NCBI GenBank assembly: GCA_910587995.1
Contig: CAJUNS010000017.1
Location: 1 to 51,871 of the forward strand
DNA: 51,871 nucleotides
Direction of reading: 5' to 3'
From: an uncultured Oscillospiraceae bacterium
Lineage (GTDB): Bacteria > Bacillota_A > Clostridia > Oscillospirales > Acutalibacteraceae
The notes under the pieces were generated by a model, which had not been told where the DNA came from, did no database searches, and saw nothing but the letters and a program-made list of their open reading frames with translations. This document shows, piece by piece, positions 33,931 through 41,636 of the stretch. The number at the start of each line of letters is the position of its first letter. Position 1 is the stretch's first letter. A program made the translations under genes and the position numbers.

Positions 33931-34576
33931 AACAGTGCGGGTTTGGTTTCAAAAGACCGGCGCGGCCAAGTATATTTCCCACCTGGACCTGACCCGCTGC
34001 ATGGCCCGGGCGCTGAAGCTGTCCGGCCTGCCAGTGTGGTATACGGAGGGCTTCAATCCCCACATCTACATGACCTTTGGCATGCCTCTCTCTCTGGGAA
34101 CCGGCGGCCTGCGGGAGTGTATGGACATCCGCCTGACGGAGGAGGCCAGCCTGGAGGATGCGGCGGAACAGCTGCGCCGCCATCTGCCCCAGGACATTTC
34201 TGTGCTCTCCGTTACCATCCCGGAGGACCTTTTTGACGCGGTGGCCTACGGTGAGTATGAGCTGCGCTTGGAGGCGGAGGACCCGGAGTACCTGTGGCAG
34301 AAGCTGCAAGAGCTGCTGGCCCAGGATGTGGTGCTGGTGAAGAAGCGCACAAAAAAAGGGGAGAAAGAGGTGGACGTCAAGCCTCACTTCACGCAAATAG
34401 AGAGCCGTACTCTTCCTGGCTGGTTAGTGCTGCTGGCGGTTTTGCCCTGCGGGCCCCAGGGCAGCGTCAACCCCAGCCTGTTGTTAGAGGCTCTGGAGGT
34501 TCACAAAAATCTGCGTCCTTATGGTGAAATCACCCGCTGCCGGCTGCTGAAAAAAGATTTTTCCGATATACGGTAA
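33914..34576 (+). CDS. TIGR03936 / DUF2344 family protein
   Basis: A 220-residue DUF2344 protein, the constant partner of TIGR03960 radical SAM enzymes and often fused to them. The N-terminus KTVRVWFQKTGAAKYISHLDL is the family signature. The start is GTG 33914 (or TTG 33917), with AAGGGGGG just upstream; it overlaps the radical SAM gene by 17 bases. In many Clostridia rng and rplU follow; here rplS with its own promoter follows. Confidence 0.9.
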   Translation: MLGDVKTVRVWFQKTGAAKYISHLDLTRCMARALKLSGLPVWYTEGFNPHIYMTFGMPLSLGTGGLRECMDIRLTEEASLEDAAEQLRRHLPQDISVLSVTIPEDLFDAVAYGEYELRLEAEDPEYLWQKLQELLAQDVVLVKKRTKKGEKEVDVKPHFTQIESRTLPGWLVLLAVLPCGPQGSVNPSLLLEALEVHKNLRPYGEITRCRLLKKDFSDIR

Positions 34577-34583
34577 AAATTTC

Positions 34584-34612
34584 TTGCCTTTTACTAGCGG
34601 TTGTGGTATAAT
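34584..34612 (+). promoter_or_regulatory. Sigma-A promoter for rplS
   Basis: TTGCCT at 34584-34589 and a perfect TATAAT at 34607-34612 are spaced by 17 bases. The expected transcript start is near 34619, leaving a leader of about 137 bases before rplS. Confidence 0.8.
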
Positions 34613-34618
34613 AACAAG

Positions 34619-34741
34619 GCATTTGAGGTTCCGCGGGCTTTCTCGACTTTTTCGCTTGCCCGTGGGGTTCACAAGGCGGGGAGACCCGCCGGAAGCGGGC
34701 AGTCCGCTGCCAAAAGGCATGAATGCCTGACATCATCTTAT
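34619..34741 (+). promoter_or_regulatory. Structured rplS leader RNA, possible L19 autoregulatory element
   Basis: The leader can form four stems in a row: CCGCGGGC (34631-34638) with GCCCGTGG (34658-34665); GGCGGG-GAGA-CCCGCC (34675-34690), a perfect stem closed by a GNRA loop; GGCAG-TCCG-CTGCC (34698-34711); and AGGCA-TGAA-TGCCT (34715-34728). There is no T run, so control would be at translation. L19 leaders are known in Firmicutes; I could not check the match to that family. Confidence 0.55.
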
Positions 34742-34755
34742 GGAGGAATAATCAA

Positions 34756-35100
34756 ATGGACGCGATCAAACTTATTTCCCAGAGCTCTCTGAAAGAGGAA
34801 GCTCCCCAGTTCAACATCGGCGATACCATCCGGGTGGATGTAAACATCCGGGAAGGTGAGCGTGAGCGCATTCAGCAGTTCGAGGGCACCGTGATCGCCC
34901 GCAAGGGCAGCGGGGTCAGCGAGACCTTTACGGTGCGCCGGGTTTCCTATGGCGTCGGTGTGGAAAGGGTCTTTCCTTTACACTCCCCCAATGTTAAGGC
35001 CGTTAAGGTGGTCCGCCAGGGCCGGGTCCGCCGGGCCAAGCTGTATTATCTCCGGGACCGGGTGGGCAAGGCCGCCAAGGTCAAGGAGCAGATTCGGTAA
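34756..35100 (+). CDS. rplS: 50S ribosomal protein L19
   Basis: A 114-residue L19, located at the 30S-50S interface. It includes FNIGDTIRVDVNIREGERERI, the FEGTVIARKGSGVSETFTVRR core and the SPNVKAVKVVRQG segment. GGAGGAA lies seven bases before ATG 34756. Unlike Bacillus, no trmD precedes it. A perfect terminator follows. Confidence 0.98.
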   Translation: MDAIKLISQSSLKEEAPQFNIGDTIRVDVNIREGERERIQQFEGTVIARKGSGVSETFTVRRVSYGVGVERVFPLHSPNVKAVKVVRQGRVRRAKLYYLRDRVGKAAKVKEQIR

Positions 35101-35118
35101 CTATATTCACGCGGGGAG

Positions 35119-35142
35119 AAGGGACATTGCGTCCCTTTTTCT
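35119..35142 (+). terminator. Rho-independent terminator after rplS
   Basis: AAGGGAC-ATTGC-GTCCCTT forms a perfect 7-base stem (35119-35137) followed by TTT and TCTG. It lies just before the first signal peptidase gene, so some read-through is probably needed for that gene. Confidence 0.88.
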
Positions 35143-35162
35143 GTTATTCGGATGGAGCGGCT

Positions 35163-35735
35163 ATGAAAACTCCCGAAAAAATAGAACGGCCCCCGCTGTT
35201 CCGGACTGCCGCTGTGCTGGAATGGCTGGAGGAACTAACGGCCGCGGTGGTGTTTATCGCGGTGGTCTTTACCTTTCTGGTCCGGGTAGTTACGGTCAGC
35301 GGCACCTCTATGGTCCCCAACTACCAGGACCAAGACCGGCTGCTGGTGGCTGGCTGCTGGGGCGGCCCCCGGCAGGGAGATGTGGTGGTGCTGCTTGGCG
35401 TGTTGAAGGAGCCCATCATCAAACGCGTCATTGCCACGGCAGGGCAAACAGTCAGCTTTGACGAGGAAGCCGGCGTGGTTCTGGTGGATGGCCAGCCGGT
35501 GGACGACACCCAGTTCGGCCTGGAAAATGGCTGCACCTACTTGCCCTTTGGCTCGCCGGACCGGATGGAATTTCCCCAGACCGTGCCGCCTGGCTGCATT
35601 TTTGTGCTGGGCGACAACCGGATGGTGTCGGAAGACAGCCGGTTTCGGGCGGTGGGCATGGTGGATGAGCGGCATATTCTGGGCCGGGCGGTGTTCCGGC
35701 TCTACCCAGCGGAGAGCCTGGGACCGGTAGTGTAG
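35163..35735 (+). CDS. lepB: Signal peptidase I, first copy
   Basis: A 190-residue type I signal peptidase that removes signal peptides on the outer membrane face. One N-terminal membrane helix (about 22-42) is followed by the catalytic serine S49 in SGTSMVP and lysine K87 in IIKRVIATAG. GDNR is near the end. ATG 35163 has GGAG upstream. A second, similar gene follows 25 bases later, indicating tandem duplication. Confidence 0.95.
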   Translation: MKTPEKIERPPLFRTAAVLEWLEELTAAVVFIAVVFTFLVRVVTVSGTSMVPNYQDQDRLLVAGCWGGPRQGDVVVLLGVLKEPIIKRVIATAGQTVSFDEEAGVVLVDGQPVDDTQFGLENGCTYLPFGSPDRMEFPQTVPPGCIFVLGDNRMVSEDSRFRAVGMVDERHILGRAVFRLYPAESLGPVV

Positions 35736-35760
35736 AGGTTTCAAACAAGGAGGCATTCTT

Positions 35761-36354
35761 ATGGACGAAGAACGGGTTTTGACGGAAGGGGAGCAATCCC
35801 CGGAGAAAAAGCGCGCCACGTTCAGCGAATGGTGCATGGAGTGGATGGAGACCATTGTGGTGGCCTTTGTGGCGGTAACCATGGTGTTTACTTTTGCGGC
35901 GCGGGTCATTACAGTGGACGGTATTTCCATGGAGCCCACCTATTTTGACGGCGACCGCGTTTTGGTCACCAAGCTGGCTGGGGAAGCCCAGACAGGGGAT
36001 GTGGTCATCATTGTCCATGCCTTGCAAGAGACGATCATTAAGCGCGTGGTGGCCACAGAAGGCCAGTTGGTTGACTTTGACCCACAATCCGGCGAGCTGC
36101 TGATCGATGGATCGCCTTTAAAAGGCGAGGAATTCGGCATTGAAAACGGCATTACCTTTCTTCCAGACAGCCCTGGACAGGTTATGGAGTTTCCTCAAGA
36201 AGTGCCGCAAGGCTGTGTGTTTGTTCTGGGCGACAACCGAATGCACTCCACAGACAGCCGCTACGCGGTGGTAGGCATGGTGGACCGGCGGAACATATTG
36301 GGCCGGGTTGTCTTTAACTTGATGCCCTTCTCCAAAGCGGGAGCCGTGGGCTGA
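35761..36354 (+). CDS. lepB: Signal peptidase I, second copy
   Basis: A 197-residue type I signal peptidase. It has a longer charged N-terminus than its neighbour, one membrane helix (about 30-50), catalytic S56 in DGISMEP and K94 in IIKRVVATEG, and the GDNR box. AAGGAGG precedes the ATG. It shares the domain plan and many stretches with the first copy. The two have probably split substrates or expression, which the sequence does not show. Confidence 0.95.
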   Translation: MDEERVLTEGEQSPEKKRATFSEWCMEWMETIVVAFVAVTMVFTFAARVITVDGISMEPTYFDGDRVLVTKLAGEAQTGDVVIIVHALQETIIKRVVATEGQLVDFDPQSGELLIDGSPLKGEEFGIENGITFLPDSPGQVMEFPQEVPQGCVFVLGDNRMHSTDSRYAVVGMVDRRNILGRVVFNLMPFSKAGAVG

Positions 36355-36390
36355 AACCCTGCCACAATCTAAATCAGGAGGGCCTGTGCT

Positions 36391-37257
36391 ATGGACAGCA
36401 ACCCCATCAACTGGTTTCCCGGCCATATGGCCAAAACCAGACGGAAAATAACGGAAGATTTAAAGCTCATCGATCTGGTGGTGGAGCTTTTAGACGCGCG
36501 TATTCCCAAGAGCAGCGCCAACCCGGTGCTGCGGGAGATCATCCGAAGCAAGCCAAGGGTGGTGGCGCTGAATAAGGCCGATTTGGCCGACGCTGGAAAA
36601 ACCGCCCAATGGGTCCAGCGTCTGAAAGAGCAGAACTTGACCGCCGTGCCTGTGGAGAGCAAAACTGGGAAGGGGCTTCCCGCCTTATACGGGGCGATTC
36701 GGGAGGAACTGAAGGACCAGACCGCTGCCTGGGCTCAAAAGGGCATGACAGGCCGGCCCATTCGGGTCATGGTACTGGGGGTGCCCAATGTGGGCAAATC
36801 CTCCATCATTAACCGGATGATTTTAGGCGGCGGGGCAGGTAAGGCTGAGGTGCGGGACAAGCCCGGCGTGACGCGCCAGAACCGCTGGTTTACCGTGGGC
36901 AAAGGCTTTGAACTGCTGGACACTCCCGGCGTGCTCTGGCCCAAATTTGAGGACCCGGAAGTGGGAGAACATCTAGCCTATACAGGCGCGGTCAAGGATG
37001 AAATTCTGGACCTGGAGGGCCTTTCCAGCCGCCTGCTGGAACGGTTGGTGAAGCTGTATCCTCAAGCGGTCGCCAGCCGTTATAAGCTCCAGCAACTCCC
37101 GGCCGGTCTTCCTGGCCATGAGCTGCTAGAGCTGGTAGGCCGGAAACGGGGAATGCTGGTCTCTGGCGGCGGGATTGATACTGAGCGGGCTGCGGTTGCG
37201 GTACTGGATGAGTTCCGGGGCGGAAAACTGGGCCGCATTACCTTGGAGTGGCCATGA
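36391..37257 (+). CDS. rbgA: Ribosome biogenesis GTPase RbgA (YlqF)
   Basis: A 288-residue circularly permuted GTPase needed for late assembly of the 50S subunit. It begins INWFPGHMAKTRR. G4 NKADL is at 61-65, G1 GVPNVGKSS at 130-138, then DTPGVLWPKF. AGGAGGG precedes the ATG. The order rplS-lepB-rbgA-rnhB is as in Bacillus. It overlaps rnhB by a few bases. Confidence 0.97.
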   Translation: MDSNPINWFPGHMAKTRRKITEDLKLIDLVVELLDARIPKSSANPVLREIIRSKPRVVALNKADLADAGKTAQWVQRLKEQNLTAVPVESKTGKGLPALYGAIREELKDQTAAWAQKGMTGRPIRVMVLGVPNVGKSSIINRMILGGGAGKAEVRDKPGVTRQNRWFTVGKGFELLDTPGVLWPKFEDPEVGEHLAYTGAVKDEILDLEGLSSRLLERLVKLYPQAVASRYKLQQLPAGLPGHELLELVGRKRGMLVSGGGIDTERAAVAVLDEFRGGKLGRITLEWP

Positions 37258-37859
37258 TGGATTGGTATTTTCATCAGCGAGAGGCCCAGAGCCGGGGATA
37301 TTTGCGGGTTTGCGGCATTGACGAGGCTGGGCGGGGCCCCCTGGCGGGACCTGTGTGCGCGGTGGCGGTAATTCTGCCTGATGGGTTGGAAATTGAGGGT
37401 CTAAACGATTCCAAAAAGCTGACGGAGAAGAAGCGGGAAGCCCTGTTTGATGTGATTACAGCCCGGGCGGAGGCCTATGGAATCGGCTGGGCCAGCGAGC
37501 AGGAGATCGACCAGGTGAATATACTGCAAGCCACCTTTTTGGCTATGACCCGAGCCGTGGAGGCTCTTTCCCTTCCGGCGGACTTCGCTTTGGTGGACGG
37601 TAACCGCATGCCGCCCCTGTCTATTCCCGGCGAGATCATCGTAAAGGGGGACGGGAAAGCGGCCTGCATCGCGGCGGCTTCAGTGCTGGCCAAGGTCAGC
37701 CGGGACCGGGCGCTGCGGGAACTGGACCAAAGGCATCCGGAATACGGCTTTGCCCAGCACAAAGGCTACGGTACCAAGGCCCACTATGCGGCCATCAAGC
37801 AGTATGGGCTGCTGCCGGAACACCGGCGGAGCTTTTTGAAAAATCTGAACGAAAAATAG
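37254..37859 (+). CDS. rnhB: Ribonuclease HII
   Basis: RNase HII cuts RNA in RNA-DNA hybrids and removes single ribonucleotides from DNA. The 201-residue protein has GIDEAGRGPLAGP, with catalytic D23 and E24, later DGNRMP and a KGDGKAACIAAASVLAKVSRDR block. ATG 37254 or 37257 fits the ribosome site TTGGAG; a GTG at 37248 lies too close to it. It overlaps the rbgA stop by four bases (ATGA). Confidence 0.96.
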   Translation: MMDWYFHQREAQSRGYLRVCGIDEAGRGPLAGPVCAVAVILPDGLEIEGLNDSKKLTEKKREALFDVITARAEAYGIGWASEQEIDQVNILQATFLAMTRAVEALSLPADFALVDGNRMPPLSIPGEIIVKGDGKAACIAAASVLAKVSRDRALRELDQRHPEYGFAQHKGYGTKAHYAAIKQYGLLPEHRRSFLKNLNEK

Positions 37860-37890
37860 CGTGAAGCGAAACCCTATATAGGAGGCGGCT

Positions 37891-38244
37891 ATGAGCGGAG
37901 GAACTGGCAGGCTGGGAGAGGATTACACCGCCCAGTGGCTTATCAGCCGGGGCTACCGAATCACCGCCAAAAATTTTCATTCCCGGTATGGGGAGATCGA
38001 CATTATTGCCGAGGACGAAAAATATATTGTATTTGTGGAGGTCAAGACCCGCCGCAGCGGGGGGCTGGTTACGCCGTTGGAGGCGGTCACGCCCCAGAAA
38101 CAGCGGAAAATCTTGTTGACCGCCCAAGCTTATCTGGCCCAGCATTCCAGCCCGCTTCAGCCCCGGTTCGATGTGGCGGCAGTCACCACGGTGGGCGGGA
38201 AGCCCCTGGGAATGAAGTATTACGAGAACGCTTTTGGGGCGTAA
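37891..38244 (+). CDS. YraN family (UPF0102) nuclease-like protein
   Basis: A 117-residue YraN protein with a PD-(D/E)xK-like core: GEDYTAQWLISRGY helix, RYGEIDIIAED and FVEVKTRRS. The function is not firmly known; a link to DNA repair or recombination is assumed from the fold. AGGAGGCGG precedes the ATG. The pairing with rnhB is very common in bacteria. Confidence 0.92.
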   Translation: MSGGTGRLGEDYTAQWLISRGYRITAKNFHSRYGEIDIIAEDEKYIVFVEVKTRRSGGLVTPLEAVTPQKQRKILLTAQAYLAQHSSPLQPRFDVAAVTTVGGKPLGMKYYENAFGA

Positions 38245-38256
38245 AAGGGGGAAGCT

Positions 38257-39183
38257 ATGCGCTATTTTGACCTACACTGCGATACCATCACCGAGTGTTG
38301 GCAAAAGGAATGTCACCTGACGGAAAATTCACTGCAAGTAGACTGGAGTCGAATCCAGGGATGGGAGGCCTATGCCCAGTGTTATGCGGTATGGCTGCCG
38401 GACAGCCTGCACGGGGAGGAAGCTTTCAACCGGTTTTGCGCAGTGGCGGACCGGTTTTCTCAGGAAATGGAGCGAAACAGTGGGAAACTTTCTCCCAATG
38501 GCACATATTTTGCCCCGAAAGAAGCCGCAAATAGGTGGTATGGCCTATTGACTGTGGAAAACGCCGCAGCCCTTGGTGGAAAAGTGGAAAACGTGTTGGA
38601 ATTTGCCGCGCGAGGTGTAAAGCTTTGTGCCTTGACCTGGAACGGAGAAAATGAACTGGGCCGGGGCGTGCGGGCTCCTGGCAGCGGCGGACTGACGGAT
38701 TTTGGCAGGCTGGCGGTACGGGCCATGGAAGAAAACGGCATTTATATCGACCTTTCCCACGCCAGCCCGGAGCTGTTTTGGGATGCGGTCCGGCTGGCGG
38801 AGAAGCCGGTTTTTGCAACCCATTCCAACGCGCGGGCCCTTTGCGCCCACCCGCGAAACTTAACCGGCGATCAGTTCAACGCCATTCGGGATTCCGGCGG
38901 GTTGGTTGGGCTGAATCTCTATACGGCTTTTTTGCATGATGACCCAGCCAAAGCTTCGGTGGAGGATTTGCTGCGCCATGCGGATTATTTTTTAAATCAC
39001 GGTGGAGAAAACGCCCTGGCTTTTGGGGCGGATTGGGACGGCGCGCTCCCGGAAGATTTTCCCGTTCCGGGTTTGGAGGGCTTGCCAGAACTGCGCCAGC
39101 GTTTCGTGAGAGAATTTGGGGAAGAGATCACGGAGAAAATTTTTTACCAAAACGCGGCAAACTTTTTTCAGGACCTCCTTTGA
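38257..39183 (+). CDS. Membrane dipeptidase, peptidase M19 family
   Basis: A 308-residue zinc dipeptidase of the renal dipeptidase family. Metal ligands are H7 and D9 in DLHCDT, a Glu in LTVENAA, and histidines in YIDLSHASPE and ATHSNARAL. No signal peptide is present, so it is cytoplasmic and probably hydrolyses dipeptides with a flexible second residue. AAGGGGGAA precedes the ATG. The promoter of threonine synthase overlaps its stop codon. Confidence 0.92.
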   Translation: MRYFDLHCDTITECWQKECHLTENSLQVDWSRIQGWEAYAQCYAVWLPDSLHGEEAFNRFCAVADRFSQEMERNSGKLSPNGTYFAPKEAANRWYGLLTVENAAALGGKVENVLEFAARGVKLCALTWNGENELGRGVRAPGSGGLTDFGRLAVRAMEENGIYIDLSHASPELFWDAVRLAEKPVFATHSNARALCAHPRNLTGDQFNAIRDSGGLVGLNLYTAFLHDDPAKASVEDLLRHADYFLNHGGENALAFGADWDGALPEDFPVPGLEGLPELRQRFVREFGEEITEKIFYQNAANFFQDLL

Positions 39184-39208
39184 CAGCCTGCCTTTTTTGT
39201 TGTATAGT
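39180..39208 (+). promoter_or_regulatory. Sigma-A promoter for threonine synthase
   Basis: Perfect TTGACA at 39180-39185, overlapping the dipeptidase stop, and TATAGT at 39203-39208 are spaced by 17 bases. The leader is short (about 28 bases), so no T-box or riboswitch fits. Confidence 0.85.
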
Positions 39209-39242
39209 GATAGCAGTAAAATAAAGCGATAGGATGATGCTG

Positions 39243-40745
39243 ATGCGATACAAAAGCACCCGAAACTCAAACCTGCGTCTGGAAGCCTCCCAGGTGATCG
39301 CCCAGGGCATTTCTAGGGAGGGAGGGCTGTTTGTGCCCGAGTCCCTGCCCAATGTGGCGGAGAAGCTGGTCGCTTGGTCTCAGCTGGGCTATCAAGAACT
39401 GGCTCAAGAGATTTTCAGCCTGTTTTTAACGGATTTCACCCCGGCGGAAATTGAGTCCTGCGTAAAAAAAGCCTATGCCCCGGAGAAGTTTGGCGGAGAA
39501 GCCGTGAAGCTTCGTCCCTTTACAAAAAATGGTAACCGCTGCCTGCTGGAGCTTTGGCATGGCCCTACCTGCGCCTTTAAGGATATGGCCTTGCAGATTC
39601 TGCCCCATTTTCTGACTATCTCCCTGGAAAAGACCGGGAAAGGCCGGAAGGCTGTGATTTTAACTGCTACCTCTGGCGACACCGGCAAGGCCGCTTTGGC
39701 GGGCTTTAAGGACGTGCCCGGAACCCAGGTTATTGTCTTTTATCCCCAGAATGGGGTAAGCCCCATGCAGAAACGGCAGATGGCCACCCAAGCGGGAGGA
39801 AATGTGGCTGTTTGCGCCATTGATGGCAATTTTGACGATGCGCAGGCTGCGGTAAAGCGCATTTTCACGGATCCTGCCATGAACGCCGCATTGGAGAAGG
39901 GCGGCATGCTCTTTTCCAGCGCCAATTCCATTAACTGGGGGCGGCTTCTGCCTCAGATTGTGTATTATTTCTACGCGTATTTCCGGCTCTGCAAAGAGGG
40001 AACTCTGTCTTTGGGAGAGCCGATGAATGTGGCGGTGCCCACTGGAAATTTCGGCAATATTTTAGCGGCCTATTATGCCAAATCCATGGGGCTGCCCATT
40101 CGAAAATTCCTCTGCGCCTCCAATGCCAACCGGGTTCTGACAGACTTTATTCGAACCGGCGTATATGACCGCCGCCGGGAGTTTTTCGCCACCATTTCGC
40201 CTTCTATGGATATTTTGGTGTCCAGCAATTTGGAGCGGCTGCTCTATGGGCTTTCCGGACAGGACAGCGGAACGCTGGCTGGTTGGATGGAGGAACTGGC
40301 GCAAAATGGCTGGTATGATGTGGGAGAGGAAGTCCGTCAAAAGGTGCAAGCCCAGTTTTATGGCGGCTTTTGCGATGACGCGGCCACTGCCCGGACCATT
40401 GCGGAAACCTGGCGCACCGAGGGATACCTTTGCGACACTCACACGGCGGTGGCGCTGGATGTGTACCGGCAGTATGTGGAGGAAACTGGAGATGGGGGCA
40501 CGCCCACGGTAATCGCCTCTACCGCCAGCCCTTATAAGTTTGCCGCCGATGTGCTGGGCGCTTTGGAACCGGTGTCCTGTGTGGACGAGTTCCAGAACAT
40601 CGCCCGGCTGGAGGAACTGACCGGGACCCAGGCCCCCGCCCAGCTGGCGGGTCTAAAGGACAAGCCCATCCGGTTCCAGGACATGGTGGCTAAGGATCAG
40701 GCGGCCGCCTATGTGCTGGCTGGGTTGAACCTAGGCGGTGCTTAA
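39243..40745 (+). CDS. thrC: Threonine synthase
   Basis: ThrC converts O-phosphohomoserine to threonine with PLP. The 500-residue protein is of the long type. The N-terminus is RYKSTRNSN, the PLP lysine is K113 in PTCAFKDMALQ, and TATSGDTGKAAL and PTGNFGNILAAYYAK form the phosphate and substrate sites. ATG 39243 is preferred, since AGGA lies eight bases before it; an upstream in-frame ATG (39234) overlaps that site. It has its own strong promoter. The metallophosphoesterase follows after two bases. Confidence 0.95.
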   Translation: MRYKSTRNSNLRLEASQVIAQGISREGGLFVPESLPNVAEKLVAWSQLGYQELAQEIFSLFLTDFTPAEIESCVKKAYAPEKFGGEAVKLRPFTKNGNRCLLELWHGPTCAFKDMALQILPHFLTISLEKTGKGRKAVILTATSGDTGKAALAGFKDVPGTQVIVFYPQNGVSPMQKRQMATQAGGNVAVCAIDGNFDDAQAAVKRIFTDPAMNAALEKGGMLFSSANSINWGRLLPQIVYYFYAYFRLCKEGTLSLGEPMNVAVPTGNFGNILAAYYAKSMGLPIRKFLCASNANRVLTDFIRTGVYDRRREFFATISPSMDILVSSNLERLLYGLSGQDSGTLAGWMEELAQNGWYDVGEEVRQKVQAQFYGGFCDDAATARTIAETWRTEGYLCDTHTAVALDVYRQYVEETGDGGTPTVIASTASPYKFAADVLGALEPVSCVDEFQNIARLEELTGTQAPAQLAGLKDKPIRFQDMVAKDQAAAYVLAGLNLGGA

Positions 40746-40747
40746 AT

Positions 40748-41470
40748 ATGGCGCTGTTTGTCATAGCGGACCTGCATCTTTCCCTAGGGGAGGACAAGCC
40801 CATGGACGTCTTTCCCGGCTGGAGGGACTATGTGCAGAGGCTGGAGGAAAACTGGCGGAAGACGGTTAGCCCAGAGGACACGGTGGTCATTGCCGGGGAT
40901 ATTTCCTGGGCAATGAAGTTGGAGGACTGCAAAAAGGACTTCGCCTTTATCAATGCTCTGCCTGGGGAAAAGCTGCTGATGAAGGGGAACCATGATTATT
41001 GGTGGTCTACCCGGAATAAAATTGACAACTTTTTGACCGCCAATGGATTTTCTACCATGAAGGTCCTTCACAACTGCGCCTATCGGGTGGGAACCCGGGC
41101 GGTGTGCGGCACAAGGGGCTGGCTCTATAACTCGGAGACCCCTGAGGACCAGAAGATCGTCAACCGGGAAGCGGGGCGGCTGCTGGCCTCTTTGAACCAA
41201 GCTGAGGCTTTGGGGGGCGTTCCGGCGGTTTTTCTCCACTATCCGCCGGTGTATGACACAATGGAATGCAAGGAGATTTTGCAGATTCTTGTGGACCGCC
41301 AAATTCCCGACTGCTATTTCGGCCATATTCACGGGCAGACCGCCGCAAAAAAAGCCTTGAAAGGGGAATACCGGGGGGTGCGCATGCATTTGGTCTCCTG
41401 TGATTTTGCCGGTTTCTGCCCTGTGCGGGTGGAGGATGGGGTTCCGGGAATTTCCTTAGAAGAAATCTGA
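40748..41470 (+). CDS. Calcineurin-like metallophosphoesterase
   Basis: A 240-residue metallophosphoesterase. Metal motifs are in order: ADLHLS, GDISWAM, KGNHDYWW, and GHIHG near the end. The substrate is unknown. It is probably co-transcribed with threonine synthase, two bases upstream, although no functional link is evident. Confidence 0.92.
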   Translation: MALFVIADLHLSLGEDKPMDVFPGWRDYVQRLEENWRKTVSPEDTVVIAGDISWAMKLEDCKKDFAFINALPGEKLLMKGNHDYWWSTRNKIDNFLTANGFSTMKVLHNCAYRVGTRAVCGTRGWLYNSETPEDQKIVNREAGRLLASLNQAEALGGVPAVFLHYPPVYDTMECKEILQILVDRQIPDCYFGHIHGQTAAKKALKGEYRGVRMHLVSCDFAGFCPVRVEDGVPGISLEEI

Positions 41471-41478
41471 AAAAAGTA

Positions 41479-41507
41479 TAGATTCTTACGCGGACATGTG
41501 CTATAAT
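41479..41507 (+). promoter_or_regulatory. Candidate upstream promoter for tig
   Basis: A perfect TATAAT at 41502-41507 with a weak TAGATT at 41479-41484, 17 bases apart. The leader would be about 123 bases and contains small inverted repeats, for example CGGAA/TTCCG at 41512-41530. Confidence 0.5.
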
Positions 41508-41582
41508 AGGCCGGAAAGGGCATAATTCCGTCTTTTGGGCCGGATTAGGGCCCGCTGTTTGGGGTCCACGGGACATGCCGCG

Positions 41583-41611
41583 TTGTAGTTTATTGAGAAA
41601 AACAGTATAGT
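41583..41611 (+). promoter_or_regulatory. Candidate proximal promoter for tig
   Basis: TTGTAG at 41583-41588 and TATAGT at 41606-41611 are spaced by 17 bases and end 25 bases before the tig ATG. Together with the upstream TATAAT this suggests two start sites. No CIRCE or CtsR-type operator is visible nearby. Confidence 0.5.
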
Positions 41612-41636
41612 TTAAGATGGAGAGGGAATCAGAGAA

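Noticed and set aside
39184..39242. T-box or riboswitch before threonine synthase
   Set aside because: The leader is only about 28 bases after a clear promoter, too short for either.
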